Of a DNA stretch of 64,000 nucleotides, positions 12,475-25,300 are shown piece after piece. The notes below the pieces were generated by a model that was not told where the DNA came from, searched no databases, and saw only the letters and a list, made by a program, of their open reading frames with translations. A program made the position numbers and the translations under genes. Source of the stretch: Neodiprion pinetum (taxonomy: Eukaryota; Arthropoda; Insecta; Hymenoptera; Diprionidae); the NCBI RefSeq assembly GCF_021155775.2, contig NC_060232.1, forward strand, positions 17,863,922 to 17,927,921. Direction: 5' to 3'. Numbering within the stretch: position 1 is the first letter of the stretch; each line of letters starts with the position of its first letter.

Positions 12475-12489
12475 TTATTTTGAATATCT

Positions 12490-13031
12490 TTGGGTAGTGG
12501 TGTGTATGTGAAGACACCGCCTCGTAGTGGTACGTACTTGTTAATATTCACAGTCAAATTGATTATTTCGATCAACGGTCAACCAGAGTCTTTTTTCGTG
12601 GAAATTTACCACTTTGAACAATACTTCTGGTATTTTGAGTTCCAAATCGAATCCATTTTTTTGAATTTCTGTCGGTGAAGATTTCTCAGATGAAATTTTG
12701 GGTGTCGTCTTCATGATTTTTATTAATTTTCAGAATCCTTATTTGTTTTTCTTCTTTCAATCGCACATACTTGACTAAGCTATCGTTGTAAGAATTGCGT
12801 TAGAAGAACTGTTCCATGCTGACACGGTCACTTTTGTGGGCAAGCAACAACAGTCTGACTCACGCATTATCGAAAATTCGTGGACAACCGTATGCAATAT
12901 TCTTTGATAGAAATTTCTAGATATTTCTCGAACGAACCTGCAGCGCGTGTAAGATCGCGAGACAGTTCTTGGAACTTGGCGAAAAAGTTTCGCACGCCTC
13001 ATGTACGAGAGAGCTGTGAGAGTGAACTAAT
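12490..13031. other. Polinton-like relic DNA without a clear gene (left arm)
   Basis: Short frames only (12490-12678 plus, 12775-13002 minus), present in all mirror and overlap copies and without recognisable domains. The upstream polymerase-protein sequence probably continues here in broken frames. Confidence 0.4.
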
Positions 13032-13285
13032 CGCTGGAGTTATATTTATGAGTAGTTGAATATGTTTTTAAAATCACTTGAAGTTTCCTCAATACTTTGA
13101 AATATATAGCTAATTTTTTTGAACAAAAGAAGTGAATGAGTGTACAACCTGAGCCAATCGTTAAAGAAGTTTAACATATTGCATGATAGTTGCTTTGGCA
13201 CAAGACGTTGCTTATAATTTCGATAATGATAGAGAATCGAGATCAAGATTACACCGGGTTTTTATAATTTTTTTTCACAATTTAA

Positions 13286-13525
13286 ACGGAGATCGAGGAC
13301 ATAGAAAAGTATCTTCAAAACGTGCTAAGAAATACAGATATCAGGCTCGCCATCAAACCCAACAATAATACACCGAACAATGCTGTAACTTTAAAAACCT
13401 TGAGACGAAAATTCAGCGTGCTGCAAAAACAAATCGACAACCTCGATCAAATGATCAAAGCTTTGGAGATCACCGCGAAGAAAGCCTTGGATACCTTCTA
13501 CACAGACTTTAAAACAGACAGAGAC
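13286..13525 (+). pseudogene. Coiled-coil-like fragment running into the palindrome loop
   Basis: Frame open from after a TAA at 13283. It encodes IEDIEKYLQNVLRNTD, then RRKFSVLQKQIDNLDQMIKA, a heptad-like helix that continues through the unique loop. After 13526 the frame reads antisense mirror sequence, so the native C-terminus is lost. No start codon before 13322. Family unknown; it is adjacent to polymerase relics and may come from the same element. Confidence 0.4.
13441..13525. other. Unique loop at the palindrome centre
   Basis: The left arm ends in a run finishing GACAA at 13440 and its complement restarts TTGTC at 13526. The 85 bp between are not mirrored. They continue the open frame of a short coiled-coil-like protein (see 13286-13525), so the turn-round point fell inside a gene. 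A short unique spacer between perfect arms is expected for template-switch foldbacks, biological or technical. Confidence 0.9.
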
Positions 13526-14491
13526 TTGTCGATTTGTTTTTGCAGCACGCTGAATTTTCGTCTCAAGGTTTTTAAAGTTACAGCATTGTTCGGTGTATTA
13601 TTGTTGGGTTTGATGGCGAGCCTGATATCTGTATTTCTTAGCACGTTTTGAAGATACTTTTCTATGTCCTCGATCTCCGTTTAAATTGTGAAAAAAAATT
13701 ATAAAAACCCGGTGTAATCTTGATCTCGATTCTCTATCATTATCGAAATTATAAGCAACGTCTTGTGCCAAAGCAACTATCATGCAATATGTTAAACTTC
13801 TTTAACGATTGGCTCAGGTTGTACACTCATTCACTTCTTTTGTTCAAAAAAATTAGCTATATATTTCAAAGTATTGAGGAAACTTCAAGTGATTTTAAAA
13901 ACATATTCAACTACTCATAAATATAACTCCAGCGATTAGTTCACTCTCACAGCTCTCTCGTACATGAGGCGTGCGAAACTTTTTCGCCAAGTTCCAAGAA
14001 CTGTCTCGCGATCTTACACGCGCTGCAGGTTCGTTCGAGAAATATCTAGAAATTTCTATCAAAGAATATTGCATACGGTTGTCCACGAATTTTCGATAAT
14101 GCGTGAGTCAGACTGTTGTTGCTTGCCCACAAAAGTGACCGTGTCAGCATGGAACAGTTCTTCTAACGCAATTCTTACAACGATAGCTTAGTCAAGTATG
14201 TGCGATTGAAAGAAGAAAAACAAATAAGGATTCTGAAAATTAATAAAAATCATGAAGACGACACCCAAAATTTCATCTGAGAAATCTTCACCGACAGAAA
14301 TTCAAAAAAATGGATTCGATTTGGAACTCAAAATACCAGAAGTATTGTTCAAAGTGGTAAATTTCCACGAAAAAAGACTCTGGTTGACCGTTGATCGAAA
14401 TAATCAATTTGACTGTGAATATTAACAAGTACGTACCACTACGAGGCGGTGTCTTCACATACACACCACTACCCAAAGATATTCAAAATAA

Positions 14492-14731
14492 GAAGATGTA
14501 GTAAACATCAGAAACAACGACTCTTACTGCTTTCTTTGGTCGGTCACCGCAGCTCTGTTCCCAACCGACAACAACCATCCTAACGCGATCAGCTCGTACC
14601 CGCATATCAGCTCAGTGCTACGGTATGATGGTTTAAAGTTTCCTATATCTCTAGATCAAAATTCTCAAACATCGGGGGCGGTGAAGTGGTACATTAAACC
14701 AACCGCGTCGGTATACATTAATTTTGTCTGA
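14492..14731 (+). pseudogene. N-terminal segment of the Polinton-like polymerase protein, reversed
   Basis: Open frame without ATG, between a TAA at 14489 and a TGA at 14731. It contains NDSYCFLWSVTAALFP and LRYDGLKFPISL, a conserved block that precedes the polymerase domain in many arthropod Polinton-like proteins. Related sequence continues upstream (near 14420-14480) in another frame, so the gene is frameshifted. It runs opposite to the polymerase C-terminal relic and overlaps its end, which shows rearrangement inside the element. Duplicate: 15636-15875; mirror: 12235-12474. Confidence 0.6.
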
Positions 14732-14978
14732 TGTTCAAATATCGTTTCAACGTAATTATAAGGAAAATTGTGAATAAAGGATTTTGAAAGATCCATGATG
14801 AGAAACCTGCATACAATGGTTTATTCAATTTGACTTTCGTCTTACTCATTTCAACAACAATTATATCTTTATCGAAAACGGTGCAGCTGTGAAAATTGGG
14901 TTTGGCTATGGTAGCTCTAGCACCGTATCTTCCGTCCCATTTCGTGATCAGTCTGACATCTCTATACTTTCGCACGTT
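14718..14978 (-). pseudogene. Family-B DNA polymerase relic, truncated by gap
   Basis: Same sequence as 15862-16122, stopping at the N gap. It is a copy only because two overlapping contigs were placed side by side. Confidence 0.8.
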
Positions 14979-15078
14979 NNNNNNNNNNNNNNNNNNNNNN
15001 NNNNNNNNNNNNNNNNNNNNNNNNNNNNNNNNNNNNNNNNNNNNNNNNNNNNNNNNNNNNNNNNNNNNNNNNNNNNNN
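14979..15078. other. Assembly gap of 100 N that hides a contig overlap
   Basis: Exactly 100 Ns, the usual placeholder for unknown gap size. The sequence that starts after the gap (15079-16122) repeats the 1,044 bp before it (13935-14978) in the same orientation. Two overlapping contigs have therefore been scaffolded end to end. Removing the Ns and one copy would leave a single palindrome around 13441-13525. Confidence 0.9.
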
Positions 15079-16122
15079 ATTAGTTCACTCTCACAGCTCT
15101 CTCGTACATGAGGCGTGCGAAACTTTTTCGCCAAGTTCCAAGAACTGTCTCGCGATCTTACACGCGCTGCAGGTTCGTTCGAGAAATATCTAGAAATTTC
15201 TATCAAAGAATATTGCATACGGTTGTCCACGAATTTTCGATAATGCGTGAGTCAGACTGTTGTTGCTTGCCCACAAAAGTGACCGTGTCAGCATGGAACA
15301 GTTCTTCTAACGCAATTCTTACAACGATAGCTTAGTCAAGTATGTGCGATTGAAAGAAGAAAAACAAATAAGGATTCTGAAAATTAATAAAAATCATGAA
15401 GACGACACCCAAAATTTCATCTGAGAAATCTTCACCGACAGAAATTCAAAAAAATGGATTCGATTTGGAACTCAAAATACCAGAAGTATTGTTCAAAGTG
15501 GTAAATTTCCACGAAAAAAGACTCTGGTTGACCGTTGATCGAAATAATCAATTTGACTGTGAATATTAACAAGTACGTACCACTACGAGGCGGTGTCTTC
15601 ACATACACACCACTACCCAAAGATATTCAAAATAAGAAGATGTAGTAAACATCAGAAACAACGACTCTTACTGCTTTCTTTGGTCGGTCACCGCAGCTCT
15701 GTTCCCAACCGACAACAACCATCCTAACGCGATCAGCTCGTACCCGCATATCAGCTCAGTGCTACGGTATGATGGTTTAAAGTTTCCTATATCTCTAGAT
15801 CAAAATTCTCAAACATCGGGGGCGGTGAAGTGGTACATTAAACCAACCGCGTCGGTATACATTAATTTTGTCTGATGTTCAAATATCGTTTCAACGTAAT
15901 TATAAGGAAAATTGTGAATAAAGGATTTTGAAAGATCCATGATGAGAAACCTGCATACAATGGTTTATTCAATTTGACTTTCGTCTTACTCATTTCAACA
16001 ACAATTATATCTTTATCGAAAACGGTGCAGCTGTGAAAATTGGGTTTGGCTATGGTAGCTCTAGCACCGTATCTTCCGTCCCATTTCGTGATCAGTCTGA
16101 CATCTCTATACTTTCGCACGTT
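15079..16122. repeat. Direct duplicate of 13935-14978 (artefactual overlap)
   Basis: The first bases after the gap match those at 13935, and the offset of 1144 holds for all frames in the block (75-aa frames at 13964 and 15108; 62-aa frames at 14288 and 15432). It ends where the first contig stops, inside the polymerase relic. Confidence 0.9.
15636..15875 (+). pseudogene. Polymerase-protein N-terminal segment (duplicate)
   Basis: Same as 14492-14731, shifted by the 1,144-bp artefactual offset. Confidence 0.6.
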
Positions 16123-16629
16123 TTCCATAGTTTTGCCAAAAACTGCGTTGTTCATTAGCTTGTAAAAATTTTTCTCAAATTCGTTGTCAGATTTTTTCCG
16201 CAAATCGGTATTCAAATCTATATATATATATTTTTTGAGCCACGGGGTTCGTCTGAATTTGAGAACTCTATGAATTTTGAGTAATTTTAAGCCTAATTGT
16301 AAGCATTGTTTCAAAACCCTATAGTGAACAACATAGTATTGCTTGGTAAGTGATTTGCCTGTCAATTTAGGTTCCAATGCTTTAGTCAGAAAATGCGAAT
16401 CGTAACCTGACAGATTATGCAGTATCGGAAAAAGTATGTGAGTTCTGATCTGAAAGTGAGTCAAACATCTATGATATAACCAAGTACGACCGTTCCGGAA
16501 AATTCTGTTAAGAAGCGGTATATTTTGACTGCAGACTTTCATCCATTTTTGAATTTCTACTGTTAATAACGATGATTTGTCCAACGAGCGAGACTGTTCG
16601 GATGCGTGGAGCGGTACGCACCAGAACAA
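15862..16629 (-). pseudogene. Family-B DNA polymerase relic (right-arm copy)
   Basis: Mirror of 11481-12248 with identical lesions. Confidence 0.8.
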
Positions 16630-16722
16630 TTACATGAATCGAGATAACGACATTCGGTGAACATGGGACCACCCTACGATATCACATTTTTACGTTTGCA
16701 AAACATAAACACAAGGGTTCGT

Positions 16723-16755
16723 TATATAAGACTGCGAGTCCTGGACCAGCTCATT
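16723..16755 (+). promoter_or_regulatory. TATA promoter of the spliced leader
   Basis: TATATAAG at 16723 lies about 30 bp before the middle of the first leader exon, which places a start site near 16750. Mirror near 11355-11387. Confidence 0.5.
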
Positions 16756-17694
16756 GGCAGTCAAACTCAAGTGTTGTAAAGTGTCTTGCGTCTTCGAATA
16801 TATACTTTGTCAGAAAAGAAACGGTAAGTCCTTATACAAATTGCTACCTAACGTAAAATTTTTTTTTTTTCAATTTATTACACTCATTCCTTTCTTTTGT
16901 TCAAAAAAAATTAGCTATATATATATTTCAAAGTATTGAGGAAACTTCAAGTGATTTTAAAAACATATTCAACTACTCATAAATCTCCAAACTCAGCTTA
17001 ATAGCTTTCGAATTTGTTTCTCACCTGAACATTTTCAACTACTGAAACATCTTCAAATTTTCAGTCCTGGATCAGCTCATTGGCAGTCAAACTCAAGTGG
17101 TGTAAAGTGTCTTACGTCTTCGACCATATACTTTGTCAGAAAAGAAACGGTAAGTCCTTATACAAATTGCTACCTAACGTAAAATTTTTTTCAATTTATT
17201 ACACTCATTCGCTTCTTTTGTTCAAAAAAAATTAGCGATATATTTCAAAGTATTGAGGAAACTTCAAGTGATTTTTAAAAACATATTCAACTACTCATAA
17301 ATCTCCAAACTCAGCTTAATAGCTTTCGAATTTGTTTCTCACCTGAACATTTTTCAACTACTGAAACATCTTCAAATTTTCAGTTCTGGACCAGCTCATT
17401 GGCAGTCAAACTCAAGTGTCTTGCGCCTTCAACTATATGCTTTGTCAGAAAAGAACCGGTAAGTCCTTATACAAATTGCTACCTAACGTAAAATTTTTTT
17501 CAATTTATTACACTCATTCACTTCTTTTGTTCAAAAAAAATTAGCTATATATTTCAAAGTATTGAGGAAACTTCAAGTGATTTTAAAAACATATTCAACT
17601 ACTCATAAATCTCCAAACTCAGCTTAATAGCTTTCGAATTTGTTTCTCACCTGAACATTTTTCAACTACTGAAACATCTTCAACTTTTCTGAAT
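16739..17694 (+). repeat. Tandem triplication of an exon-intron unit (right arm)
   Basis: Three direct units begin at 16739, 17065 and 17384 (period ~320 bp). Each has a 75-86-bp exon-like core (ending at 16823, 17149 and 17458) followed by GGTAAGTCC, a shared intron body and a TTTTCAG acceptor before the next unit. The cores contain stops and no long frame, so they act as leader exons. The mirror on the minus strand is 10416-11371. A further piece of the same intron body sits near 13040-13145. Confidence 0.8.
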
Positions 17695-17719
17695 ATACCC
17701 TTTTTTTCTTCCTCAGATC

Positions 17720-17998
17720 ATGGTTCCCGATGTATTCAACTTGCCACCAAGTCCGGAGCTGGCACCACAGGATGTGATGTTTCCGGAACCGGATCTACCG
17801 AACATACGTCGCATATATATACACCGTCAGATCGAGACACAGCTCCAGGAGGAACAACTCCACGATCTCATAGTCATAGTTTCACGACTGGATGCTGCAG
17901 TTCACGGCGTGCAGACCTTTTTCGTCTTTGATTATATTTTAATACACTTGACTTACGACGAATCTGGAGATATATGGCTCCACGAGACAGATTTTTAA
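17720..17998 (+). CDS. Small protein (92 aa) behind a spliced multi-exon leader (right arm)
   Basis: ATG at 17720, three bases after a strong acceptor (polypyrimidine tract then CAG at 17714-17716). The product begins MVPDVFNLPPSPELAPQD (proline-rich), then has a helical QIETQLQEEQLHDLIVIVSRLD segment. The leader upstream is built from three near-identical non-coding exons (16739-17458). The family is not recognised. Its later part overlaps repeats shared with 9900-10200, so the true 3' end may differ. Mirror: 10112-10390. Confidence 0.45.
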   Translation: MVPDVFNLPPSPELAPQDVMFPEPDLPNIRRIYIHRQIETQLQEEQLHDLIVIVSRLDAAVHGVQTFFVFDYILIHLTYDESGDIWLHETDF

Positions 17999-19187
17999 CG
18001 GAAGAACGAAGACAAAAAAGGTCTGCACGCCGGAACTACCCGCGTCGACGTGTGCATTATTTTGTATGTACAAGGTAATGAGTATTGTTATATTATACCG
18101 GGAAGATAAAGATAAGAAGTTACGAAACAGATTTTTTAATTTCTTTATAAACAGATTTTTAATTTCTTTAGATAAGTACCAGATCATTATAGTCACACAA
18201 TGTACAAACCTTTTTTATCTTCGACAATATTTTAATTTCTTTAGATCTTCGACAATATTTTAATACATTTAAATTACTGAACAGATTTTTAATTTCGTTA
18301 AATAAATACCAGATCTTATAGTCATAGTTTCACGATCCGTTTTTAATTCAGAACCTCTATCCTGTTAGTTAAGAGTTTATTTCAGAAACTTCCAGAATTC
18401 AACGTCGCATAGAACAGATTCCAAGTATTATTTTCATCGACCGCGTACCTCCGTCCGTTTTCTGAAGACGTTAGAATTTTTCCGCGAGCGCTTTCAAGAG
18501 TCCGATCGTTGTGATAATTCTCATCTTTTCTCCAATCGTTGAAGCCTTTCGCAAAATTTTTGTTGAGAAACCGAATGTATATATATATTATATTTAATAC
18601 TTTTTTATAAAATTAATAAAAACTTGTATATATTATATTTAATACTTTTTTATAAAAAACTTGTCAAACGAAATCTAAACTGCACCTCAACCTTGCATCT
18701 CATTCTCGACTAATCTGTACACCAACGTCGTCATGTTTTGCATTCCAAGAGCGATAGTAACCCAACTCCGTAGGACCTGCGGCTTTAAACGTACGCTAAC
18801 TCAGATGTTGGTCGACCTTGCACTCTGTCCTTGACTGAGTCCGCTGAAATCTCATCGTACTGTTCACGTTACAGTTACGAGGTTCAAAACGTAGCTTAGA
18901 AAACCTTCGTCTTTGCTCATCGGTGTTCAAATTGGTACTTTCTCAGATTGTAAAAGTCGAATTGCTGTTACCAACAATTTGTCGAGTTTAAGGTGGACAG
19001 GATGGTTTTGCGTTGAGTGATAAATACATATATTTCAATACAGAACGTCGTACCATTAAATGGTATAAAATAAAATGATATAAAATAAAGAAGCTTCGTC
19101 AAACAATGTATACAATTTTCATAAAGGTTATGCAACGTAGAATAATTGGAGACGCTGCACACGTTGTCCAGGTACGATGTGTACAAA

Positions 19188-19403
19188 TTAAGCGAGAGTC
19201 GACGCATCTTTGAATTCAATTTGACCGTACTGACCGTCCATATACTGCAAGAACAACCGCTCCTCCATCGTCTGCATCAATTTCTGATATTGGGTCTCGT
19301 CCTCGTTCAGCAGTCACACAATCCGTGCCGGTAAGAACACGCTGAATTCGGTGTTCAGGTCTGTGACAAAGCGCTGTCCGAACCTCGTTTGGACTCGTCG
19401 AAT
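19188..19403 (-). pseudogene. Small OB-fold-like relic (right-arm copy)
   Basis: Mirror of 8707-8922, with the same internal stop. Confidence 0.5.
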
Positions 19404-19458
19404 GTGTGTGTGTGTGTTTGTGTGGGTAACATTAGATGTGTACGGTTCGGTTTGTTTC

Positions 19459-19728
19459 TTACTCCTCGTTGATCTGACGACACTCGATGAAATCGGCTTC
19501 GCCTTCATCGTCATCCGGTTCAATGTCCGATAATACTGCAATTACTTCGTTTTGCCATTTTTGAAAAGTCAGGATCAACGTTTTGTCCTGAAAATATATC
19601 CTGTGTAGTCTGTGCGGTTGCACACGAGCTCTCCGGACAGACTCAACGAGCCACCGAAGATCTTGTAGCGAGAACTCTGACGTCGCGTTGCTGAATCCGA
19701 TAATTACTTCTTCGTTATTACGTATCAT
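19459..19728 (-). CDS. Small unknown protein (89 aa, right-arm copy)
   Basis: Mirror of 8382-8651 with the same translation. Confidence 0.45.
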   Translation of the reverse strand: MIRNNEEVIIGFSNATSEFSLQDLRWLVESVRRARVQPHRLHRIYFQDKTLILTFQKWQNEVIAVLSDIEPDDDEGEADFIECRQINEE

Positions 19729-19999
19729 GATGATTTTAAGGTTTTCGCCTCACAAGCATAGCAGTCTGACTAATGTACAAGTTTCACGTGCTAACTTATT
19801 TTATACGAACGGTGGACCTGGTCAGATGTTACAGATTTACGTTTGTGTATGCGCGCGCACCTTTTGGCATTCCCAGGGCGATAGTAACCCAACACCGCAG
19901 ATCCTTGGCTCTGAATGTACCGCAGCTATCGGCCGACCTTGCACTCCGGTCTTGTCTGAACCCGTCCAAATACTCATCGTAGAGTTCACACGGCAGTTA

Positions 20000-20670
20000 C
20001 AAGCCAAAAAATGTCACGTGGTCGATATCAAACCGACATCCGAATAAGTGAAACACGATTCTCGGAACTATTAATTTTGGAATGTCACGTGGTTGATAAG
20101 GTGGTTAGACAAAACAATGCGTTCGACAAGTTTCGACGGCGAGCGGTATGCGGTCAAAGGATTTCGGTGCGACGTTGGGACAAACAATTCTCGGAACCAT
20201 TAATTTTGGAATGTCACGTGGTTGATAACGTGGGAAAGGAATGTGAGGTGGTTGATAAGGTGGGAAAGGAATGTGAGGTGGTTGACGTTACACGTCAGCA
20301 GTCCTACCGTGGGAAAGGAATTCGGAGTGGTTCATGTTACACATCAGCAGTCCTATCGTGGGACAGGCGAGCACTACAGACCTTCGGTCGGTAAGATTGT
20401 TGGTAAAACAGCACGATTTTGACCCTCGATCGATACAACTGTCGGTAAGATTGTAGGTAAAACAGCACGATTTTGACCCTCGATCGATACAACTGTCGGT
20501 AATTGACCTTCGGTACGTCAGACTGTGACGTCATCGCGGAAAAGGGTTTGAGTCTGGGCTGCGCGGAGCGGAAAAGGGTTTGAGTCTGGGGAGAATGTAT
20601 AGGCGGACTGGTCGGCTCGGTCGGTAAGTGTCGGTAACCGGAATCTGCGTGTAGAACCCCCCTTGCTGTA
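20000..20670. repeat. Complex short tandem-repeat block (right-arm copy)
   Basis: Mirror of 7440-8110. Confidence 0.8.
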
Positions 20671-20834
20671 CTACTAATTTATTCATGTAATTCGACTTCA
20701 TTTTTCTATTCCAAATAATGATTATTATTTTTCCTCAAATTCGGATAGATTTATTAAATTCAAATTGCTTCATTTGAATTCAGGTATTTGGAAATTTTCT
20801 TCTTCCTGATTTAAAATTACTTTTTTATTTGAAT

Positions 20835-21703
20835 TTAATTATTTTTCTCTCTAAACATAAAATTTTGGCACGAATCTAAAGTTATTCAAAGTAACTTGAC
20901 TTATTACAACTCTTCCTAATTCAGTTATATCTCAAATAATTCTGATGATTTCGGTTATCATTTTTAGTGATTCAGTGAATTCTCATTTATTCAGTTATTT
21001 TGTGTCAACTCAGGTGAATCGTAACTGATTTACAAACCTATTGACACGTCAATTCAGCGAGTTATTTTTCCCTCGCATTATTGAAAAATCGGATGTCAAT
21101 GATGAATTTCAAACTAGTGGAAAAATTATGTTGCAAAGACACAAAAAATGTTCGGAAAGCATAATTCAGATTGATTGAATGACTAATTATGAACCCTAAC
21201 GGCATATCAACCGTCTAAAATCTCTAGTTTTATGCATACATCGATGATTGGAAGTGTTTTGTAACATTAAATCTTAAATCCGCTGATTTATTTGGAGATT
21301 TATTTTTATTTTCACTCGTAGATGTGTGTTTCGTAGTATTGTGTAGCTGGGCATTCGCTTATGTTTCACACACACGAGTGTGCGTCCGTGGGTGTGCGGC
21401 CGGCAGCGTGTGCCGCGGCAACAATACCGAGGTCAGCGCTCGAGAAGGGGTACAACAGGGAGAGAGGGGGGGTGCCGATATTTACTTTGTAACCGAAAAA
21501 TAATAATTCACCCAGACGAAGAAAACAGCAATTTCCGTGGCGGCAAATCCAGATGAAATGGTGCACTCTGATTAGCCGAACGCTATCGTTTATAATTAAA
21601 AAACTATGCGTCGGACGAGCTTGCGGCAAAGAAATTCTCGGTTGGATTTGAGTCAGGTATCACGCTGGCTGGTCCGTGTCCACCAATTTAGGGACATCCT
21701 GTA
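20835..21703 (-). repeat. 869-bp dispersed repeat, mirror copy (right arm)
   Basis: Mirror of 6407-7275; identical because it lies in the palindrome. Confidence 0.85.
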
Positions 21704-22224
21704 TTTAAACGATTAAAAATACGTGTAATGCTACGAATGAACGTGGCAATAATCTTGATTTTGTGAAAGTTTTGGGTAAAACTATGATTTCGGTTGGTGA
21801 TGCTTCGAGCGAATCTTAGCGTCTGTTTGCTGAAATTAGCGCGAAACAATGCCAGATCTTCGATTGTCATTTAATACGCCTGACGCGTCGAGCTGCGTCC
21901 GTTGGTTACAATAATTAGGATATCGTACGATCCCGAATGTATTCATTTGTTATTACACGCTGCTGTCCGACAGTTCGTGAAATAACCAACAGACGCAGCT
22001 CGGCGCGTCAGGCGTAGTAAATGACAATCGAAGATCTGGCATTGTTTCGAGCTAATTTCAGCAAACAGACGCTAAGATTCGCTCGAAGCGTCACCAGCCA
22101 ATATCCGAGTTTCAACCAAAACTTAAAAAAAATCGAGATTATCGCCACGTTTATTCGTTGCATTACCCGTAGTTTCAATCGTTCAAATATTCTCATTACG
22201 TTTATAATCGTTAAGTTACCGTGA
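21688..22224. repeat. Head-to-head inverted repeat (right-arm copy)
   Basis: Mirror of 5886-6422, lying immediately upstream of exon 1 of the right-arm transposase gene. Confidence 0.75.
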
Positions 22225-22371
22225 AGTGTTGTGATAATTGTTAATTTTACACGTTTAACTGTAGCGTAGTTAGCTGTTAAAGAATATTTTTATTTTACCA
22301 ATAATCTTACCAACGTTGATTTACTGTAGCTGTATTGTTAGAATAATTGTACTAGAAAATTAGAGATTAAG

Positions 22372-25300
22372 ATGGACAGGGACGTGCGGACGACCAGGAT
22401 GCATCGGATACTGGCGGAGACCGGGAACAATTTTACAGGATCGGCGAGGATGTACCGAGAGCGATTCCCGGAGGACGGGCAGCCACCGTCGAGGCAGTCT
22501 TTTCGAAGGTACGATGTTCGCAATGAAATAATTTTCAGAATTGCATAATCGTGTTAATTTGCACTAGAACTCTATGCAGCTGGCGCGCATTGCCCTGAAT
22601 AATATATTTTAAACATTTATGCGACATAACTGTCGGCTACGTCGATTTTTTTCCTGCAAGAAGCCGATGCTTGTGAAACTTTGCAACAATGTATGATTCG
22701 AGTATGCGAAACTTCATCTCTAGGCTGGCGGCAACGGAGCAGGAGCACGGCGTGCTGAAGCGGGCACGAGAGCAGCGCATCAAGCCGGTGCGGGATGGCC
22801 CAGTCCGAGCAGCGGTGGAACACGCCGTCCAGGAAAACGGAAGACAGAGCCTCAGACGCCTCGCGAGGACACTGCGTACGTTCATTTTTTCTTCGTTATA
22901 TTTTTTCTCAATTTAATTTATTCTCAGATGTACGTATGGGGCATTCCGTGCCAAATTCGCTAATTTCAACACTCTCTATTATTGGTTTTCTTGAATTTTT
23001 TTGACGCAATAGTGTCTATAAAACTACCAATTGCCGTGCAACATTTTTCCGTGTATCCGCTTCGGGGTGAAGAATATCCAAACCTTTTCCAGGATCTGTG
23101 AGAACGCTAAAAAATTCAATTTCGTGTTTTCATCAATTTCAGATCGACCCCGTGATTAGATGATTTTTTAAATATTGCTTCCGGCGTTTCCAGAAATTTC
23201 CAACTGACCAGAATTAACCGTATTTTAGTTATTCGAATTAAAATCAATGGTGCGCGGGCAACCTGAACTGTTCGTTTCATGCGAGGGGGAAATAATTCGA
23301 GATTTGAGTAACACGGTAATTGTTTGAGTTGAATTAATCTGAATAAATTAATGTGATTTAACTTAATTTTCTTATTTGAAATCAATTCTTTTAAGTGAGG
23401 TAGATTCATATGATTCAACTTGATTCGTTTCAATTCATAAATTTCAATTCTTGATAATTCACGCTAATTCAAGTGAGGTTGAAAAGTTTTGAATTCGTTC
23501 TATCGCATTTCCAATTAATTCAAATTATTTTTCTTAACTCTACTTCATTTCACATTTGTATTTAATTTTTACTCTCTGTAAACATATAATTCTGGCATGA
23601 ACCCAAAGTTATTTGAATATGGGCTATTCCGCGTCAACCGAATCACTCATGTCTGAGATATTTTTTAATTTGACATGTGGATTATGTGGGAGAAGTTAGA
23701 TTTTTGTGCCAAAGCGCGAATCTCATAATGCAAAATTCGATTTTTTATTAACAATAACAAATTAGACTCCCATTTTTTTCAAAAATTCATAACTTTGGCA
23801 AAAAATTAGATACAATATATTTTTTTTTCAAATTACGCGGAAAGCTCCATAGAATTTAAAAAAAAATAGGAAACGGTAAAAAAAAGTTGTTATCAATTGT
23901 TTATTTGACAATTAATTTTTCAAAGATTTTTAAAACAGTGACTGACACGATCAAAAAATTTTTTTATAATTCTGACATGTTCCTTGAACTGTACTACAAC
24001 CTGTGAATCAATTCCAGACTTTAGTTTTTCTTCGTTTTCGAGTAAAAAATCATTAAAGGTGTCGATGCGCATGAAATTGCGGCGCGCCGAGTCTCTACGT
24101 ATTGGCGGGCGGCCGGTTGCCGTCCACCGCTACCCCGCGGTGGCCTCGTAGCGTTATTTTAGAGTCATTTTCACAATGTAGGACATGATTGCAGAATCTG
24201 AAAAAAATACTGTAGCTTCACAAGGCCTGCTCAAAGCGATAAGTGAAGTTTCAGGAATGTGTTTTTCACCGTTTTTTTATTACAGAGATTCAAAATAACG
24301 GTTACACACCATGAAAGGGCACATAAATGATAATAATTACATAACTTGCTACTTATTTTAAAATAAAAACACATTCTTGAAACTTCACTTATCGCTTTGA
24401 GCAGGCCTTGTGAAGGTACAGTATTTTTTTCAGATTCTCCAATCGTGTCCTACATCGTGAAAATGACTGAAATAACCCTGCGACGCCACCGCGGTGTAGC
24501 GGTGGACGGCAACCGGCCGCCCGCCATTACGTAGAGACTCGGCGCGCCGCAATTTCATGCGCATCGACACCTTTAATGATTTTTAACTCGAAAACGAAAA
24601 AAAACACCTCTCTGGAATTAATTCACAGGTTGTAGTACAGTTCAAGGAACATGTCGGAATTTAAAAAAAATTTTTTGATCGTGTCAGTCACTGTTTTAAA
24701 AATCTTTGAAAAATTAATTGTTAAATAAACAATTGATAACAACTTTTTTTTACCGTTTCGTATTTTTTTTAAATTCTATGGAGCTTTCCGCGTAATTTGA
24801 AAAAAAAATATATTGTATCTAATTCTTTGCCAAGGTTATGAATTTTTGAAAAAAATGGGAGTCTAATTTGTTATTGTTAATAAAAAATCGAATTTTGCAT
24901 TATGAGATTCGCGCTTTGGCACAAGAATCTAACTTCTCCCACACAATCCACATGCCGAATTAAAAAAATATCTGAGAGATGACTGATCCGGTTGACGCGG
25001 AATAGCCCATATACTTGATTTAATTTTCCGTAATTCAGTTGTGTCTCAGTTAATTCTAAACATTTCAGTTATATTTAGTGATTCAGTTAATTCTCATTAA
25101 TCAAGTTATTCTACATTCATCCAGGTGAATTGTAATTAAGCCGAAAATCCATTGACTCGTCAGTTCGGCGAGATATTTCCCCGTCGGTTTGATGCGAAAT
25201 GTTATTACCAAGTCATACCTCGTTCTGTTGGGTGAGATTTATTAGAGACGAGACAATCCTGGACACAAATTCAACGTATATTTAGGGGTCAATGCGATAA

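Noticed and set aside
12775..13002. 75-aa frame seen in four copies
   Set aside because: Copies arise only from the palindrome and the contig overlap; no start context or known domain.
22021..22224. Repeated frame beginning MTIEDLALFRANFSK in both orientations
   Set aside because: It is read from a non-coding inverted repeat; the two copies diverge without respect to codon position and have no family.
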